In this document: in pieces, positions 43,961 through 56,356 of the stretch
Layout of the letters: every line of letters starts with the position of its first letter
Position numbering within the stretch: position 1 is the first letter of the stretch
Notes under the pieces: generated by a model
Seen by the model: the letters and a program-made list of their open reading frames with translations, nothing else
What the model was told of the DNA's origin: nothing
Database searches by the model: none
Assembly: GCA_963555705.1 (NCBI GenBank)
Contig: OY743173.1
Location: 335,001 to 399,000, forward strand
Length of the DNA stretch: 64,000 nt
Direction of reading: 5' to 3'
DNA from: Ligustrum vulgare
Lineage: Eukaryota; Streptophyta; Magnoliopsida; Lamiales; Oleaceae
Translations under genes and position numbers: made by a program

Positions 43961-46779
43961 AATTTTCTATTCATTTTATTTATTTTGCTTTATTTATATC
44001 TTTACATTTAAATTTTTAGGTAGTACTTGCATTTTTTTTCTTTCTTGGAGTTTTTGAAGTAAGCATCCCTAGCACCAACCTCTTTAATTTGATCTTCAAG
44101 TGTTTTTTTGGTTCTAATTCATACATCATCCATGAGCTAAAAAAACTTCATCGCATTGTTTTAAATTCATTGCTCTTATCACATCAAAAGCAAATAAAAT
44201 GTATGATTTTACACACTTTGGGGAATTATGCATGATAATTGTAATGTTCATGATGATCGACCATGTTTGAAAATTCAAAATTTTGCTATGTTTTAGTTGG
44301 GATTGTTGGTGTTGATCTATTTCAATTTATTAATGGTGTGTATAATTATAATGTTGTTTATCTTTTACTTGCGAGGAACACACTACTTGTAACACATCGC
44401 ACCTCTAAACCTTGGAAGTACATAACTCTTCTTTTATGTATTATTATTAATTGATATGTCTTTTCTTTTACATTGAGGACAATGTCACTTTCTAGTTTGA
44501 GGGTAGTATCTCATTTCTTCATTTTGTTCATTCGATACTTTGTTTTTGGGATTCACAAAAATAAATTAAAATAAAATTGAAAAACATGAAAAATCCGGTT
44601 GATTTATTTATCGCCAATGATGTAGTTCGAATTGATTTAGTGCTTTGAATTAGATTATTGGACATCGTTTGGACTTGAGTTTACTTATACATGTTAGACT
44701 TGACTAAATTGAGCACATTGCCAAATTGAATTAATACTTGTGTGGGAATATGCTTGATATATATGTGGGGCAATATCATATGATTTGAACTAGGAATGAC
44801 TATTTATCCCTAAACTTTAGATCATTAGACATCCTATGCCTAAAATATAACCAAACACAGCTCAAATGGCAAGTTTGGGGGTAGAATGGTTATAATATGC
44901 ATGTATTGATAGAATGGAGGTCTGTGGTTCTTAATTTTTCATTTTAGTTAAAACGATTTGGTCAACGGTTATAAACCATAGCCAGCTTAAAAACAGAAAA
45001 ATGTTAAGCTGGCGTTCTGTTTGTATTTTTTTTTCAGAAATGTTTTATGTTTCCTGTTTTTATTTTTATTTTCAAATTTGCTGAAAACACGTTTGGTTTT
45101 TCATTTCTGAAAACTGTTTTTGAAAATAAAAAGCTGGAAAACACGTTCTATTTGAAATTTTGTAGAATACTACATAAACTATTTTTAATTAATTTGCTTG
45201 CAGAATACTACTGTCTCAAACTCAAATTTTCTTTCACAATACACTGAAAACATGGTTACCTGCAACACACTAATTTGAGCACTAAGAGTTTATATTAACA
45301 CAACTTGGTCAGATTCGGGATTTGAGAAAGCTCTGATTCTATTAAAATCTAGGAAATGCAAGTTCTTTCAAAACCACCAGAGTCCATTTATCAAGTCATT
45401 TTTTTAAAACATAACAACAAGAATTTCCACTTAATTTTTTTTATATTGTTGATATTGAATTCAATGAAACTTTATTTTAGACTTAGTTCCAAATTAGGAT
45501 AATTCTCCCAAAAAAAGATATTTAGGCTTAGATCCAAGTTAGGATAATTCTCCAAAAGTAATTAAAAAAAAAAGATATTTTAAACTTAGTTCCAAGTTAG
45601 GATAATTTTTTTTTAAAAAAAAAAAAAAATTCCAAAACGCGTTTTCTGCGTTTTAAACCTTTTTTGTTAAAATACACTTAAAACGCCCAAAACGAGGTTT
45701 TGGGCATTTTGCATTTTGTGTACAATTATTTATTTTTATTTTTTATTTTCCAAAATGTGTTTTTGAAAATGGTAAAGAGAACACGTTTTTAGTGTTTTAG
45801 AAAATAAAAAAGAAAATGACCTCAAAATAGTAAAGAGAACAGGGCGTAAAGGTCTTATTCTACTCTTCAAAAGCCTTTTTGACTCGAACAATTAAGTTTG
45901 AGGGGTCTTTCAAACCTGGTGCCCTAAAGTCGTCTGGCATAGGAGTCACCGACATAAAGCTCGCTACAAGGGGTCAATTAGAAAGCAAGTACAGATAGTA
46001 GACTTACACATAAGACAAACAAACATCTTTATCTTTTTTATGTCGACTGTGTGACTCGAGCAATTAAGTTTGAGGGGTCATTCAAACCTGATGTCCTAAA
46101 TTCGTCTGGCTTGAGAGTCACCAACTCAAAACTCGCTACAGGGGTCACATAGAAAGGAAATGAGAAAAGTATTGCACAAATATGGTAAAAGATAAGGACA
46201 TGAAAGAAAAAGAACAGAAAAAGTTGTCCATAAAAAGAAAAAAATTGTTTGGTATAAACTTTGTTGACTATAATTGTGGAGACGAAGGGTGTAGAATTGT
46301 GGACTGCTTACTTTTGACATGATGTGAGTGCATACTTCTAATTCTGACTATCTTGTGTGGGAAAAGCAATGAAAATATTTAGAAACCACATTGATAAAGG
46401 GAACCTCTGGATATGAGAGAAGAGTATAAAGTTTTGATCATCCATGACAGTTGAAAGGAAATCAAAAGAAATCATTGTTTGACCACATGGGATTTTTGGT
46501 TTGCTTGTGCATGATGAGTTACATTATGTTAGGCATATTTTTGTACAAGTATGCATTTGATTTTGACTATTCACACACACACGAAAGTCGAGCATGAGAT
46601 AAATATAAATAATTTCTATGTTGTTCAGTTCTCATTTCTAAAGTGCATTTTGATTCGAACTTGAGGCAATATGGTAAATGAATTAATAGTTAAAAAAAAA
46701 TTATTCAGTTATTTTGGCAAATTTTTATTTTTAGTTTTAGTTTGTTCGAGGATGAACAAATATTCTAGTTTGGAGTGTT
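43961..46779. other. Athila-like 3' untranslated region
   Basis: About 2.8 kb, AT-rich, no recognisable ORF or envelope-like gene. It contains two copies of a roughly 190-base unit (about 45870-45980 and 46030-46140) with CAATTAAGTTTGAGGGGTC and TCAAACCTGATGTCCTAAA-type text. Poly(A) runs occur at 45605-45630. Shortly before the LTR, TAGTTTGGAGTG is a poor polypurine tract. Confidence 0.5.
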
Positions 46780-48287
46780 TGGTAAGTGTATTTTATACAC
46801 TTGTTTATCTGTCAAAATTAGGATATTATTTTTTTCATGAATAAATTTTACTTAATTGTTGTTATTTATCATTATTTCAGGTTTTATCACAAAATCAAGA
46901 AAAATAAGAAATTGGAGCAAATACACAATAATTGGATGTAATTGGAGACAAAAGTTGAAGGACTGAGCGTGCAATTAACTCGAGACCAACTTTAATTATT
47001 TGGAACAATTGAGGCTCAAGAATAAAATTTATCCAAATTTAATCGGGCTTTCAAAATCAATTCAAATTGGACTCTTGGGAATTTTAATTGATGTTGAATT
47101 TGGAGTTTTAATTGGGGAATAAAAGGTTGCACTTGAGGATAAGAATAGTGTGCCAACTGGGAAGGAGAAAAGAAGTTGGCTGGGAGATTAAAAGCAACAC
47201 AACTGAACTAGGGAATTTGAGTGGAGAGACATGAAAATTGGTTGGTTTGTGGTGGAATTAACATTGAAGCTGGAGGTGTCGGCTGAATGAGTAGGAGGGC
47301 AATACTATTATTGAAATAAAAGAAGTGATCGGTTGTGAATTAAACAACAAACAGAGGCAGATTATATTATAAGAAGAAAAGAGGCGCAGTTGGGCAAATA
47401 AAAGGCAGAGTCTGCGGCTGGAATTAAGGGAGTTGCGACTGGAATCAATCAATAAAGGTCACAACTAGGGTTATTTGGTTGTGCAAGATGATGTTAATTC
47501 CTCAATTCTTCAAACTCCGGTTTTTATTTTCATTATTTATTGATTTTTCTCCCGAAAATATGAGTAGTTAAATTTTAAATCAGGATTGACGATATAGATT
47601 TAATGTTTTTAGTTTAATTTTAATTCTCAAATTGGTGTTTTGATGTTCATGTATTGATTTTATTATTGATCTTAATGCCTGAGTTGCTTGATCATCAATT
47701 CATGATTTAATGATTGTTTTCATAATCCGATATGTGAGTTACAATTTAGATCACGTAATAAAATCCGGCAATTTCAACAAAAAGATAAAGATATGAATTT
47801 GTGATTGCTTGCAGTCACTTATGAATTTCTAAGAAATTTAATGCATTTAACAAAGGAGAACTCTGACACGCTGTAGAGATTCATGATTGACTTAGTTAAA
47901 TATGTCAAATTTGATCAAATACAATTTTAGAAAACAAATTGAGATTAGAAACTAAGCTAGAACATTATTTCGAAATCGTTAGTCCCGATATTCATTTAAT
48001 TGTTAGAAAACCCACCACTTTATTTCTTGTTTCGTTAATTGTTTTTAATTTTAATTTTAATTTTTATTTAATTGAATTGTTTATTTCTTGATTTTCAATT
48101 ATTTGTCATTTTTGGATTTCTTGCAATTTTATTTTATTAGTTAGTTTTTGCTTTATTCTAGGAATTATTTAGAATCAAAGTAAATCGATAGAAAATAAAT
48201 AGTCCTCGTGGGATCGACAATCAGGACTCAAAAATCTACTTTTACTACTTGTTAACGATATCGTGCACTTGTGATTTCTCATGAACA
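46780..48287 (+). repeat. Athila-like 3' LTR
   Basis: About 1508 bases, starts TGGTAAGTGTATTTTATACAC and ends TCATGAACA. The start matches the LTR at 58294 (TGATAAGTGTATTTTATACAC) and the end matches the truncated left LTR at 27332-27737. It abuts the hAT transposase half at 48288. Confidence 0.75.
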
Positions 48288-49230
48288 TTAATCATAGCAT
48301 CGTTTGTAGAACAGTTATCAACAGTTAAAGTACATAACTTATGATCTATATTCCAATCTAACAAGCATTCCATCAATATAGTTTCAAGTGCATCTTATGT
48401 ATGTGGAGAAGGCACATATATAAGCCTGTACAAAAACATAATAAAAATATTATAATGAAACCCGACTTTGAAAAATAAAATAAAATAAAATATGAAAATA
48501 AATTGCATTAACTTGTTTAATTTTACCTCAGAACCCGACTTTGTAATCTCCAAGCATCATCTATAAAGTGTGCTGTCACAACCATGAGGTTAGATGTCCA
48601 CATATCGGTAGTGATGGAAACTCTACTCTTATTCTTCTCCAATACCCTCATAATTTTTTATTTCTCGTAATCAAATATTTTCATGATATCATTCTTTATA
48701 TTATAATATTACGAGAAACAACCTTGAACAACGGTTGAACAATATTCATAAAGTCTAAATCCAATGTGTTCAACCGTCGAAAGTGGGTATTCATGCCAAA
48801 TTATCATATTGGCGAGATCTCTTCTAGCTTTTTCTTCATCGAAAATGTAAGTACCAATTGCAACTTTTCCATCCTCTTTCTTTATACGATTCAACATCGC
48901 TTGTTTTATATCCTTTTGTTTTGGCCGATGACATGGGTATGATTTCAAGTGATCATGCAAGTGTCGTGTTCCATGATTGCTTGAACCCCCTAATGGTTTA
49001 CGACAATAGTTGCAAATGGCCTAATCCAACCCATTAATTGTTTGCAACTTAAAGTGCAACCAAACAATTGAACTCCTCTTTCTTTTCTTAGTTAGTTCAA
49101 TCTCGGTCACCTCCTCTACATTTTCATCACTGGACAAATCTATTGGATCTTCAACACCAGTACTACTTGGTCGTCGCACTTGTATATTAATTTCTGATTG
49201 TGAAATATGTGGTACTTGTTTTGTATTCAC
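48288..49230 (-). pseudogene. hAT transposase, BED finger and N-terminal half
   Basis: The minus-strand start at 49230 (MNTKQVPHISQSEINIQV) leads through an acidic stretch to KKRKRSSIVWLHFKLQTING. A stop follows at 49020, then the BED zinc finger (AICNYCRKPLGGSSNHG…HLHDHLKSYPC). Next come FDEEKARRDLANMIIWHEYP and LSTVEHIGFR. Downstream pieces end with IDHKLCTLTVDNCSTNDAMI at about 48300-48360, just before the Athila junction. The BED finger contacts transposon ends. Several stops make it inactive. It continues conceptually in 26866-23317. Confidence 0.8.
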
Positions 49231-50450
49231 GACTGAAGGAGCAACAATTGATTGCTCAGGTTGAGATATTATAAACCTGAAACAAAAAATTAATATTTCT
49301 CTGGTAATTCATTTGATTCTCAGTTCTAAATTTCAGTAGCTCATCACGTAAACTCGTAAAGTAATAATATATAAACTAAACAGATGCAATTACATTATGG
49401 ATTATTATAAATTTATAACCAAAAATTACTTAACTAAGGTCACCTCCCATTAAGTTTTAGTTAAAAGCTTGGACTTCATTCATAATTTTGTGTAGTATTA
49501 AAAAAGATTTAAATAGGTAAGAGATAGTCTGCACTCACCAACGTCCAACAATGAGTAAATGACAAAATTATAATTCTTTATTTAAATAATGCGCCACCTT
49601 TGTAATTCTGGGAACATATGGTATTAGTGCATGTAGACTTTCATTGAGTTTCTTTCTTCTATCTATTTAAATCAAAACTCTTTTTGGTGACCATTAATGA
49701 CTGTGTTCCATGATCAGAGCTCGGATTATTGAATGCAGATAATGCTTCATTCAAATAACTGCAAATATTAAATCTATCAATTATGAATATTCTTAAGCAC
49801 GAGAACGAACACAATGACCTCTTTGATGCAGATGCATTTAATTCTATATATTTAACTCTCAATGGCACACATGTAATATCAATAAGCACATTCGGGGGGT
49901 GGGGATGATCAGGGAGAGCTAACTGTTTGGTTGTTTTGTTTCCATAAAATAAGATAGAGAAGCATTGCATTTACTTGTCTCTACTGATGCATCAAAAGAA
50001 ACTCCTTCAATAGCAGGTGGTGATCAATGGAGGACGGGCGGTCCAGCGATGATCGATGGCGAATTGGTGCATAGTGTTTGAGACTACCGTATAGCCGCTA
50101 GTGGATTAAAAGAGGAGAAGACTGATGACGGAATGGTGAATTAATTTCAACTGAGGAATGTGGCCTGTAGGGTTTGAAACTTCAAGTGAAATATTTGGGT
50201 TGGCATGGGATGGGCCTAATATTTTATCTTTGCTTTATGATTATTATTTTATTATTTTAATATATTTGGGTTTTTTTCAATTGAACTCATTAATCGGGGG
50301 CGGCTCTGGGGTTAGAACTGCTATCCCTGTCCTCGGTTCAGGGATACTATTTCATCCCCATCCCCGTCCTTTTCAGTGATTCCCCGCCCCGTTCGGATCG
50401 GGTTCTCGTCAGGTTCGGGTATTCCTTCCCCGTTGCCAACCTAACGCTAG
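49231..50450 (-). other. hAT 5' non-coding region and terminal inverted repeat
   Basis: No coding match upstream of the BED exon, so this is probably a leader with or without an intron. The last 160 bases become GC-rich (GGGGGCGGCTCTGGGG at 50296, then CCCCATCCCCGTCC and CCCGCCCCGTTCGGATCGGG) and finish in the inverted repeat CCCGTTGCCAACC near 50441-50450. Confidence 0.5.
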
Positions 50451-50698
50451 TAAGTTTGCTTGGTGCGAACTTTTGTAAGGCAACCCTTTATTATATAATT
50501 TCCATGTAGTCAGATGAGGATATTACAAACTAAGGGAAACTCCTTTTACTAAAAATAGCGATGAAGATGATCTATGTCCCAAGGAGTAGGCAAGGATACT
50601 CTGGATAGGTCTTCTATCCTATTAGTCCCTAGTATTACCTTAGCGATGACTTTATAAGGTCCCTCCCAATTAGGACCTAGAGTCCCTACTCCTAATTC

Positions 50699-51700
50699 CT
50701 AGGTTGAAGGGAAAAACTTTTTGAGGACCAGATTCCCAATTTTGAAGAACCATTTCTTTACCTTCTTGTTGTAGTAGCGTGTCATCTTTTCTTGGTAGTG
50801 GGCCAACACAACCTGTGATTCAATTCTTCTTTCTAAGAGGAAGTCTAGATTCGCCCTCTGAGCTTCTTCATTTGTTGCTTCGTCATAGTGAATTTGGCGA
50901 GGAGAGGGCACTCCAATTTCTACTGGGCATACTGCCTCGGATCCATAAGCCACTGAGAAGGGGATTTCTCCTGTTATAGTGTGAGAGGTAGTCCAAAGTG
51001 CCCATAAGACTTGGGGAAGTTCATCTACCCAGCACCCTTCTTTGATTCTAGTTTCCTTTTCAAGGTGTTTTTTTATGGTTTTATTAATGGCTTCGACCTA
51101 CCCATGTACTTGTGGATGGTGTGGAGATGAGAGTAATTTACGAATTCCGAGATCATCGCACAACTAATCATCCTTTATATTTTTGAACTGCTTTGCATTG
51201 TCAGTCACCAACAAGTGTGGAACTCCAAACCTGCAAATAATGTTCATGTGTTCACCTCGGTGATCTTCATTAGGGGCTATGCCTCGACCCATTTGGTAAA
51301 GTAATCTATCGCAACAATCGCGAAGCAGTTATTCCCACTGCCTCTGGGCATAGGGCCAATGATGTCGATTCTCCATTTTGGGAAGGGCTATGGGCTAGTT
51401 ACCACCCTCAACTCGTGATGCGGCTAGTGCAGTATGGTGGCATGTCGTTGACATTTATCACATCTTCGAACAAAGTCGTGTGCATCCTTCAGCATAGTAG
51501 GCCAAAAATACCCTGTTTTAGGGCCTTACGAGCCAAAGATAAAGCCCGAGCATGATTACCGCAAATGCCCTCATGAATTTGCATCATTATTTACTTGCCG
51601 TACGCTGGACCGACATATCGCAACAGAGGAGCGTCGTAACTTCGCTTATAGAGCAAACCATCAAGAAGGACAAAGTTGGCTGCATACCTATGTAACCTCT
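50699..51700 (-). pseudogene. Tat-type integrase, C-terminal and core parts
   Basis: Minus-strand text gives MQIHEGICGNHARALSLARK near 51560 (zinc domain), PMPRGSGNNCFAIVAIDYFT near 51310-51350 (catalytic core), and at 50953-50699 MAYGSEAVCPVEIGVPSPRQ and ERRIESQVVLAHYQEKMTRY up to the C-terminal domain. The pieces are broken by several stops. Integrase joins element DNA to the target. The gene ends close to the convergent plus-strand ORF once the hAT is removed. Confidence 0.75.
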
Positions 51701-51703
51701 TAG

Positions 51704-52032
51704 CAGTGTACTAAACGCGCGCACAGTACGCGCCTAGGCCGACGCGCACCTCTCGCTCGTCGCTTTGGCGAAAAGCGCGAAAAAATCATTTTTCAAAATT
51801 TTGTTCTAAAAAGCGCGCACAATGCGCGAGTAAGCGCGTCCGAAGCACGCTGAAGTTTTTTTTTTCCCTTTTTTTTTCCTTTTTTCCTTTTTACTTGTTT
51901 AAATATGGGTAAAGTTTAAATAAAATATGTAGGAATTGAAAATTGTTTTTTAACGTCTACTCCCGCTTAAGCTTCAAAAGCTTGACTCTCTGGCTCCACG
52001 CTTCGTCATGCTTCAAGCTTTTTAGAACACTG
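51704..52032. mobile_element. hAT-type MITE in Tat pol
   Basis: 329 bases with inverted ends CAGTGTACTAAA and TTTTTAGAACACTG. It is flanked by CCTCTTAG and CCTCCAAG, which match at 6 of 8. The core is rich in GCGCGC words and a T-run. It is homologous to 56357-56703. Confidence 0.8.
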
Positions 52033-52422
52033 CCTCCAAGCTTCATCTGACTCGTCTGGTCGAGTTTGATATTTCAAGTAAGCTATAATAGGAGTCATCC
52101 AAGAGTTTTCTTCCTCTATTTAACATACCTTTGTTCCTGGTTCAATTGAGGAGACCGGTAGATGTTCAATAGGTACCATATTGAGGAGCTCAGCTCCTTG
52201 CTACTTGCTAGTTTGGATAAGGCACTACATTGGAATTTTCAATCCTGGGAATGTGAAGCAATTCGAATTTTTCAAAATGAGTCTTCAGAATCTTTGCTTT
52301 CTTCAAATATGCTATCATTGTTGGTTCCATGGCGGAGAACTACCCGTTGATTTGACTCACGAGGAATTGAGAGTCATTGTTTGCTACCAAGGATTTGATT
52401 TTCAAATCTATTGCAAGCCTTA

Positions 52423-52989
52423 GTCTAGACATGAGTTCTCGTATTCTGCTACATTTTTTGAAGCATTAAAGTCGAAGCGAACCGCGTTATGCAGCTTATG
52501 TCCGTCAAGTAAAAGTTCCCAATCATGAGTGTTCCCCACATTCTCGATCATCTGTACATCGGGTGGGTGTGTAAACTCGGCTACGAAATATGCTAACGCT
52601 TGGCCCTTTACCGCTGTCTGAGGCACATATTGCAGGTAGTACTGGCTGATCTCTACTGCCCACTTCATTAACCTTCTAGACACGTCTGGTTTCTGCAAGA
52701 CTTTCCTCATAGGGAAATTTGTAAGTGCTCGGATTGAGTGTGACTGAAAATAGGGGCTGAGTTTATGGGTCGCTGTGATCAAAGCGAGAGCAAGCTTCTC
52801 CATGTCAGGGCAGCAAGTTTCAACGTCCAGCGTGGATTTACTCACGTAATACACTGGAAGTTGACTCCCGTTCTCCTCTCTAACCAACATGGAGCTAATA
52901 GCTTCCTTGGAGACAACTAAGTAAAGAAGGTGCAGTTCACCAACCTTCGGTTTAGACAACAGAGGGGCCTGTCCTAAGAACACTTTCAA
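52423..52989 (-). pseudogene. Tat-type RNase H region
   Basis: A 189-residue open segment contains LLYLVVSKEAISSMLVREEN, PVYYVSKSTLDVETCCPDME and KLALALITATHKLSPYFQSH, then ALTNFPMRKVLQKPDVSRRL and MKWAVEISQYYLQYVPQTAV. It ends in DWELLLDG, the beginning of the second, plant-type RNase H domain found in Tat elements. The frame is closed at 52420, so the second domain is incomplete. Confidence 0.8.
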
Positions 52990-53117
52990 CCCGGTAAAAG
53001 CTTGTTCACATTCTTGTGTCCATTAGAACCTTCTCCCTCCTTTTAAGACCTTGAAGAAAGGTAAGCATATTTCGGTGGATTTGGAGACGAATCAACTCAG
53101 GGCAGTGACTCTTCTAG

Positions 53118-53906
53118 TTAAGCTTTGCACTTCTTTGGGGCTTTGAGGCGAGCGCATGTCGAGCAAAGCCTTGATTTTATTCGGATTGGCTTCGATTCCC
53201 TACTATTCACCATTAAACCAAGAAATTTTCCAGATGCTACTCCGAAGGTACACTTTACAGGGTTGAGTTTCATCTGGTACTTTCTTAGTATATCAAAGGT
53301 TTCTGATAAATGGTGGACATGTTTCGAAGCAATCATGCTTTTTACCAGCATGTCATCTACATATACTTCCATAGTGTTTCCAAGCTACTTTGAAAACATA
53401 TGATTCACTAACCTTTGGTAGGGGGCCTCTGCATTTTTCAGTCCGAAGGGCATGTCCCTATAACAATAGAGTCCCATGTCCGTGATAAAGGAGGTGTGAT
53501 CCTCATCGGATTCGTGTATGGGGATCTAGTTGTATCCAAAGTATGCGCCTACAAAGCTTAACATTTCATGCCCCATCGTGGAGTCAACTAGTCGATCAAT
53601 CCGGGGCAAGGGAAAGCTATCCTTTGGACACACTTGATTTAGGTTCGAGAAATCAATGCATATCCGCAGCTTTTCGCTGTATTTGGGGACCAACACAGGG
53701 TTTGACACCCACATTGGATAACAAGATTCCCTAATGAAGTCATTTTTCAATAGCTTTGACACTTCCTCTTTCAAGGCCTCATATTTTTCCAGACTCATAG
53801 ATCTCCTCTTCTGCCTATGTCCAGGGTGTCTTGGATCAAGTTGGAGCCTGTGGCAGGCTACCTTAGGGTATATTCCTACCATATCTTCGTGCTTCCAGGC
53901 GAACAC
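53118..53906 (-). pseudogene. Tat-type reverse transcriptase
   Basis: The first segment (53906-53526) carries KEEVSKLLKNDFIRESCYPM, VSNPVLVPKYSEKLRICIDF and CPKDSFPLPRIDRLVDSTMG. The second (53372-53118) carries MEVYVDDMLVKS with the catalytic YVDD and LRKYQMKLNPVKCTFGVASG. A frameshift and stop lie between them near 53526. Confidence 0.88.
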
Positions 53907-53999
53907 GTCAAGGTTTTGGAGAAGAAAGCTTTTCAGCTACCCTTTGAATTCAACCGGTGAATCATGTCCGATTTGTAACTCCTTTGTTGGGTTGGAATC

Positions 54000-54722
54000 A
54001 TGTCCCTCGCAGCACTCCAACTTTTTCGCAGGGGTAGTGCAATAGTTAGTTCATGTCATCCTTGGGTCTAAATCGTTCAAATTTTCTTCTTGCATTATTG
54101 TGACGTCTCCATCTATAGCAAGTTCTGTACCCAATTTTTCTGGGTTTGAGACAGCATCGTCCATTGCTACATCGCTAATCATATTGATGGTTCGGTCTTG
54201 GAATTTTCAGATATCGTTTGTGTAACAGGACAGGGATTCAGTCTGACTACCTCTAACAGTAGCTCTCCTATTTTCAGTTGGGAACTTCATGCAGATGTAC
54301 TTTGTGTGAGTGACATCCCCTAGGTCAATAAGGTCTGGCCTTCCAATTGAGTCATGATATGAAGATGCCTTATCCATGATCAGGAACTCCATCGGCATCC
54401 TAGAAAGGGTTGGTGTCTGCCCCACCTCAGTCATAAGGATTATGGATCCTTTGGGGTGATGCTATCCCTGGTGAATCCATATATGGGATCTGGGACCGGG
54501 ATGAGCAGGTATTAATTCCCATCTTGCCATAAGTTACCCCATAAATCACGTTTGTTGAGGTACCGTCATCCACAAACATTCAGGACAGCCCATTCCTGGC
54601 CACCACCATTCAGACTACCAGAGCATCGTTGTGTGGGAAATGCACCCCTATTGCATCATCCAAGGTAAATGTGATTGGCTCTGTCCTTAGAGTCCCAGCA
54701 AGGTGTGAGTTTATGTGATAAT
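54000..54722 (-). pseudogene. Tat-type protease
   Basis: Near 54590 the minus strand reads a stop and then MFVDDGTSTNVIYGVTYG, the retropepsin active-site region. Near 54370 it reads MEFLIMDKASSYHDSIGRPD, the conserved C-terminal block (Y-x-x-x-x-G-R-P). At least two stops lie between them. Confidence 0.65.
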
Positions 54723-55337
54723 TCACTTTAGCGGGCTCTTTAGCCTCTCTGATGTATCGCTTTTAGGATTGTTTGTAATCCCACCCGAATGGGGCCCTCT
54801 AAATAATGTGTCAATCTCTTGGATCATTTGGAAGATGAGGCAATTCCTTGACATTCTTATCATGTGCCAAGGGTTTGTTCTGGTCCCGGCTTCGCTCTCT
54901 CTGACGATTGTCATTCCTCCCTCTCGGAAGATTCTTTCTGAGCTACCTTCGATCAGTTCATTTGAACTTTTGATCGTTCGGCCTGTTTGGTCTACCTCAG
55001 TTCGAGGAAAAGTTCCTCCCTTTCTTTCGTGGGCCTTCTGATCATGCAAAATCTGAATCTCTCTACACTCCTTCGTTGCATGTCCGTAGTATCTATGATA
55101 AGCGGAGTATGAGCCAGTCTTTGGCTGCTTGCCACTTCGGCTTCCACCTTCTTCTCCTGGACCGGTGACAGGGGGTAGTACGGGCAAAGCAAAATGCAAG
55201 TTTGGAATAGCCTCTGTAATATCATCTGCATAGATAGATTCAGACCCTGGAAATGGGAGTGGAGCACCTTCGCGCCTGTTTCCGGACTTTTTTTTAATAC
55301 CTCCGGTACCTGGATACGCCCCGGACTGAGGTCCGGT

Positions 55338-55990
55338 TAGAGATGGCAATGGATCGGATTTTCCAAACCCATACCCTATCCACTATAGATTTACAACATC
55401 TATACCATACATACTCATTTAAGAATGGTGGGTCTGGACGGGTCGGAGGCGGGTATGCTTCTATATCCATTTGAAACCCATTACTATTTATTTATTTATT
55501 TATTTATTCTTATTATTTTTCTTAGGGCTATATATATGTTATAGGTCAGAGGTGCTCCGGATTAACTTGAATCACTTAAATGTTGGGCTTCACTTGAATT
55601 TGGCTTGAAAAAAACTTGTTCTATGATGAAACTAAACAAGCGAATTTGAACAATTTTTTTAGACATTAACAAAGTCAATAGTTTAAACATATTAAGGTTT
55701 TAATATTAACAATGTCAATAGATATTTGAGTTCTATTTTTTATTTATTATTATTATTATTTTTTTACACAATCACTTTTGTTTTAAATTCTATAATTTTT
55801 TAAAGAAATTAATGGGTATGCGGGTCGGGCATAGGTATTATAGTAAAACCCACACCCGACCCATACCCATGTTGAGTTTTAAATTTTACCTCCATACCCT
55901 ATCCACGAACCCATTTAGTCGGGTAATCCCCGCCCATTTATGTCGGGTTTCTAATAGGTATCGGGTCCGTGGGTATTATTGTCATCCCTA
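55338..55990. mobile_element. hAT-type MITE in Tat gag, TSD GGTCC(G/A)GT
   Basis: 653 bases with inverted ends TAGAGATGGCAATGGATCGG and CCGTGGGTATTATTGTCATC…CTA. It is flanked by GGTCCGGT (55330-55337) and GGTCCAGT (55991-55998), a 7-of-8 match. The interior is AT-rich with GGGTATGCGGGTCGGGCAT-type subterminal repeats. Non-coding. Confidence 0.88.
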
Positions 55991-56356
55991 GGTCCAGTGT
56001 TGTATCTTTCCTGGGGTGGTTATCTCTGGCTCTTGCCATTTTTTCATAGATAATCTCCTCCTTCATAGATAATCTCCTTCTCGCAGTTGTGCACCTCTTC
56101 TGTGAATCGGGCCAAATGCCCTTTCCAAGATTCATTCCTTCCCTGCCTCAGATCTTGAATTCGTTGGAGCAGGAGTTGGTCTAGCCTGGAAAAGACAAAA
56201 CCATTCTTAAAGGCCGTTTTCAAATCTTTTCAATTGTGGATGCTGCCAAGAGGGAGGTATTTTTACCATCATATGGCACTCCCTTATAGCGTTAAGGAAA
56301 AATCCTTATATTTCAACGTAGGAGTAGCTCTGGCTATTTCCATACTGGCGCAATAG

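Larger units (their letters stand above)
27332..48287 (+). mobile_element. Athila-like Ty3 retrotransposon, internally deleted
   Basis: The last 400 bases of an LTR at 27332-27737 match the end of a full LTR at 46780-48287, for example GATCAAATACAATTTTAGAA and TCTACTTTTACTA.TTGTTA. A degenerate primer region CCGCCGTTGCCAGGGA follows the left copy. It resembles the TGGCGCCGTTGCCGGGG site typical of Athila-type elements. Gag begins at 27898, is split by element X, and resumes at 41415. Protease follows at 43270-43700, and then the sequence jumps to the C-terminal end of pol (AL.GRRPNFLF) at 43930. RT, RNase H and integrase are missing. The right end abuts the hAT transposase half at 48288. Confidence 0.72.
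22708..50450 (-). mobile_element. hAT transposon, split by later insertions
   Basis: Left end AGGGATGGCAATGGGGTGGG at 22711 and right end CCCGTTGCCAACC near 50441 are imperfect inverted repeats of the GGNTGGCAAxGGGG type common in plant hAT elements. Flanks TAATGCCT and TAACGCTA match at 6 of 8, consistent with an aged 8-bp duplication in the Tat spacer. Minus-strand transposase pieces lie at both ends in the right order: BED finger and first half at 48288-49230, second half at 26670-26866 and 23317-24120. About 50-60 residues between the halves are missing at the junction that received the Athila-like element. The pairing of ends is an inference from the order of the transposase parts. Confidence 0.6.

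Noticed and set aside
43961..46779. Envelope-like gene after Athila pol
   Set aside because: No ORF above about 65 codons and no signal or membrane segment pattern. The region is non-coding.
54723..55041. Plus-strand frames opposite Tat gag-pol
   Set aside because: Shadows of the minus-strand coding sequence without known motifs. The genuine Tat plus-strand ORF lies at 3781-22058.
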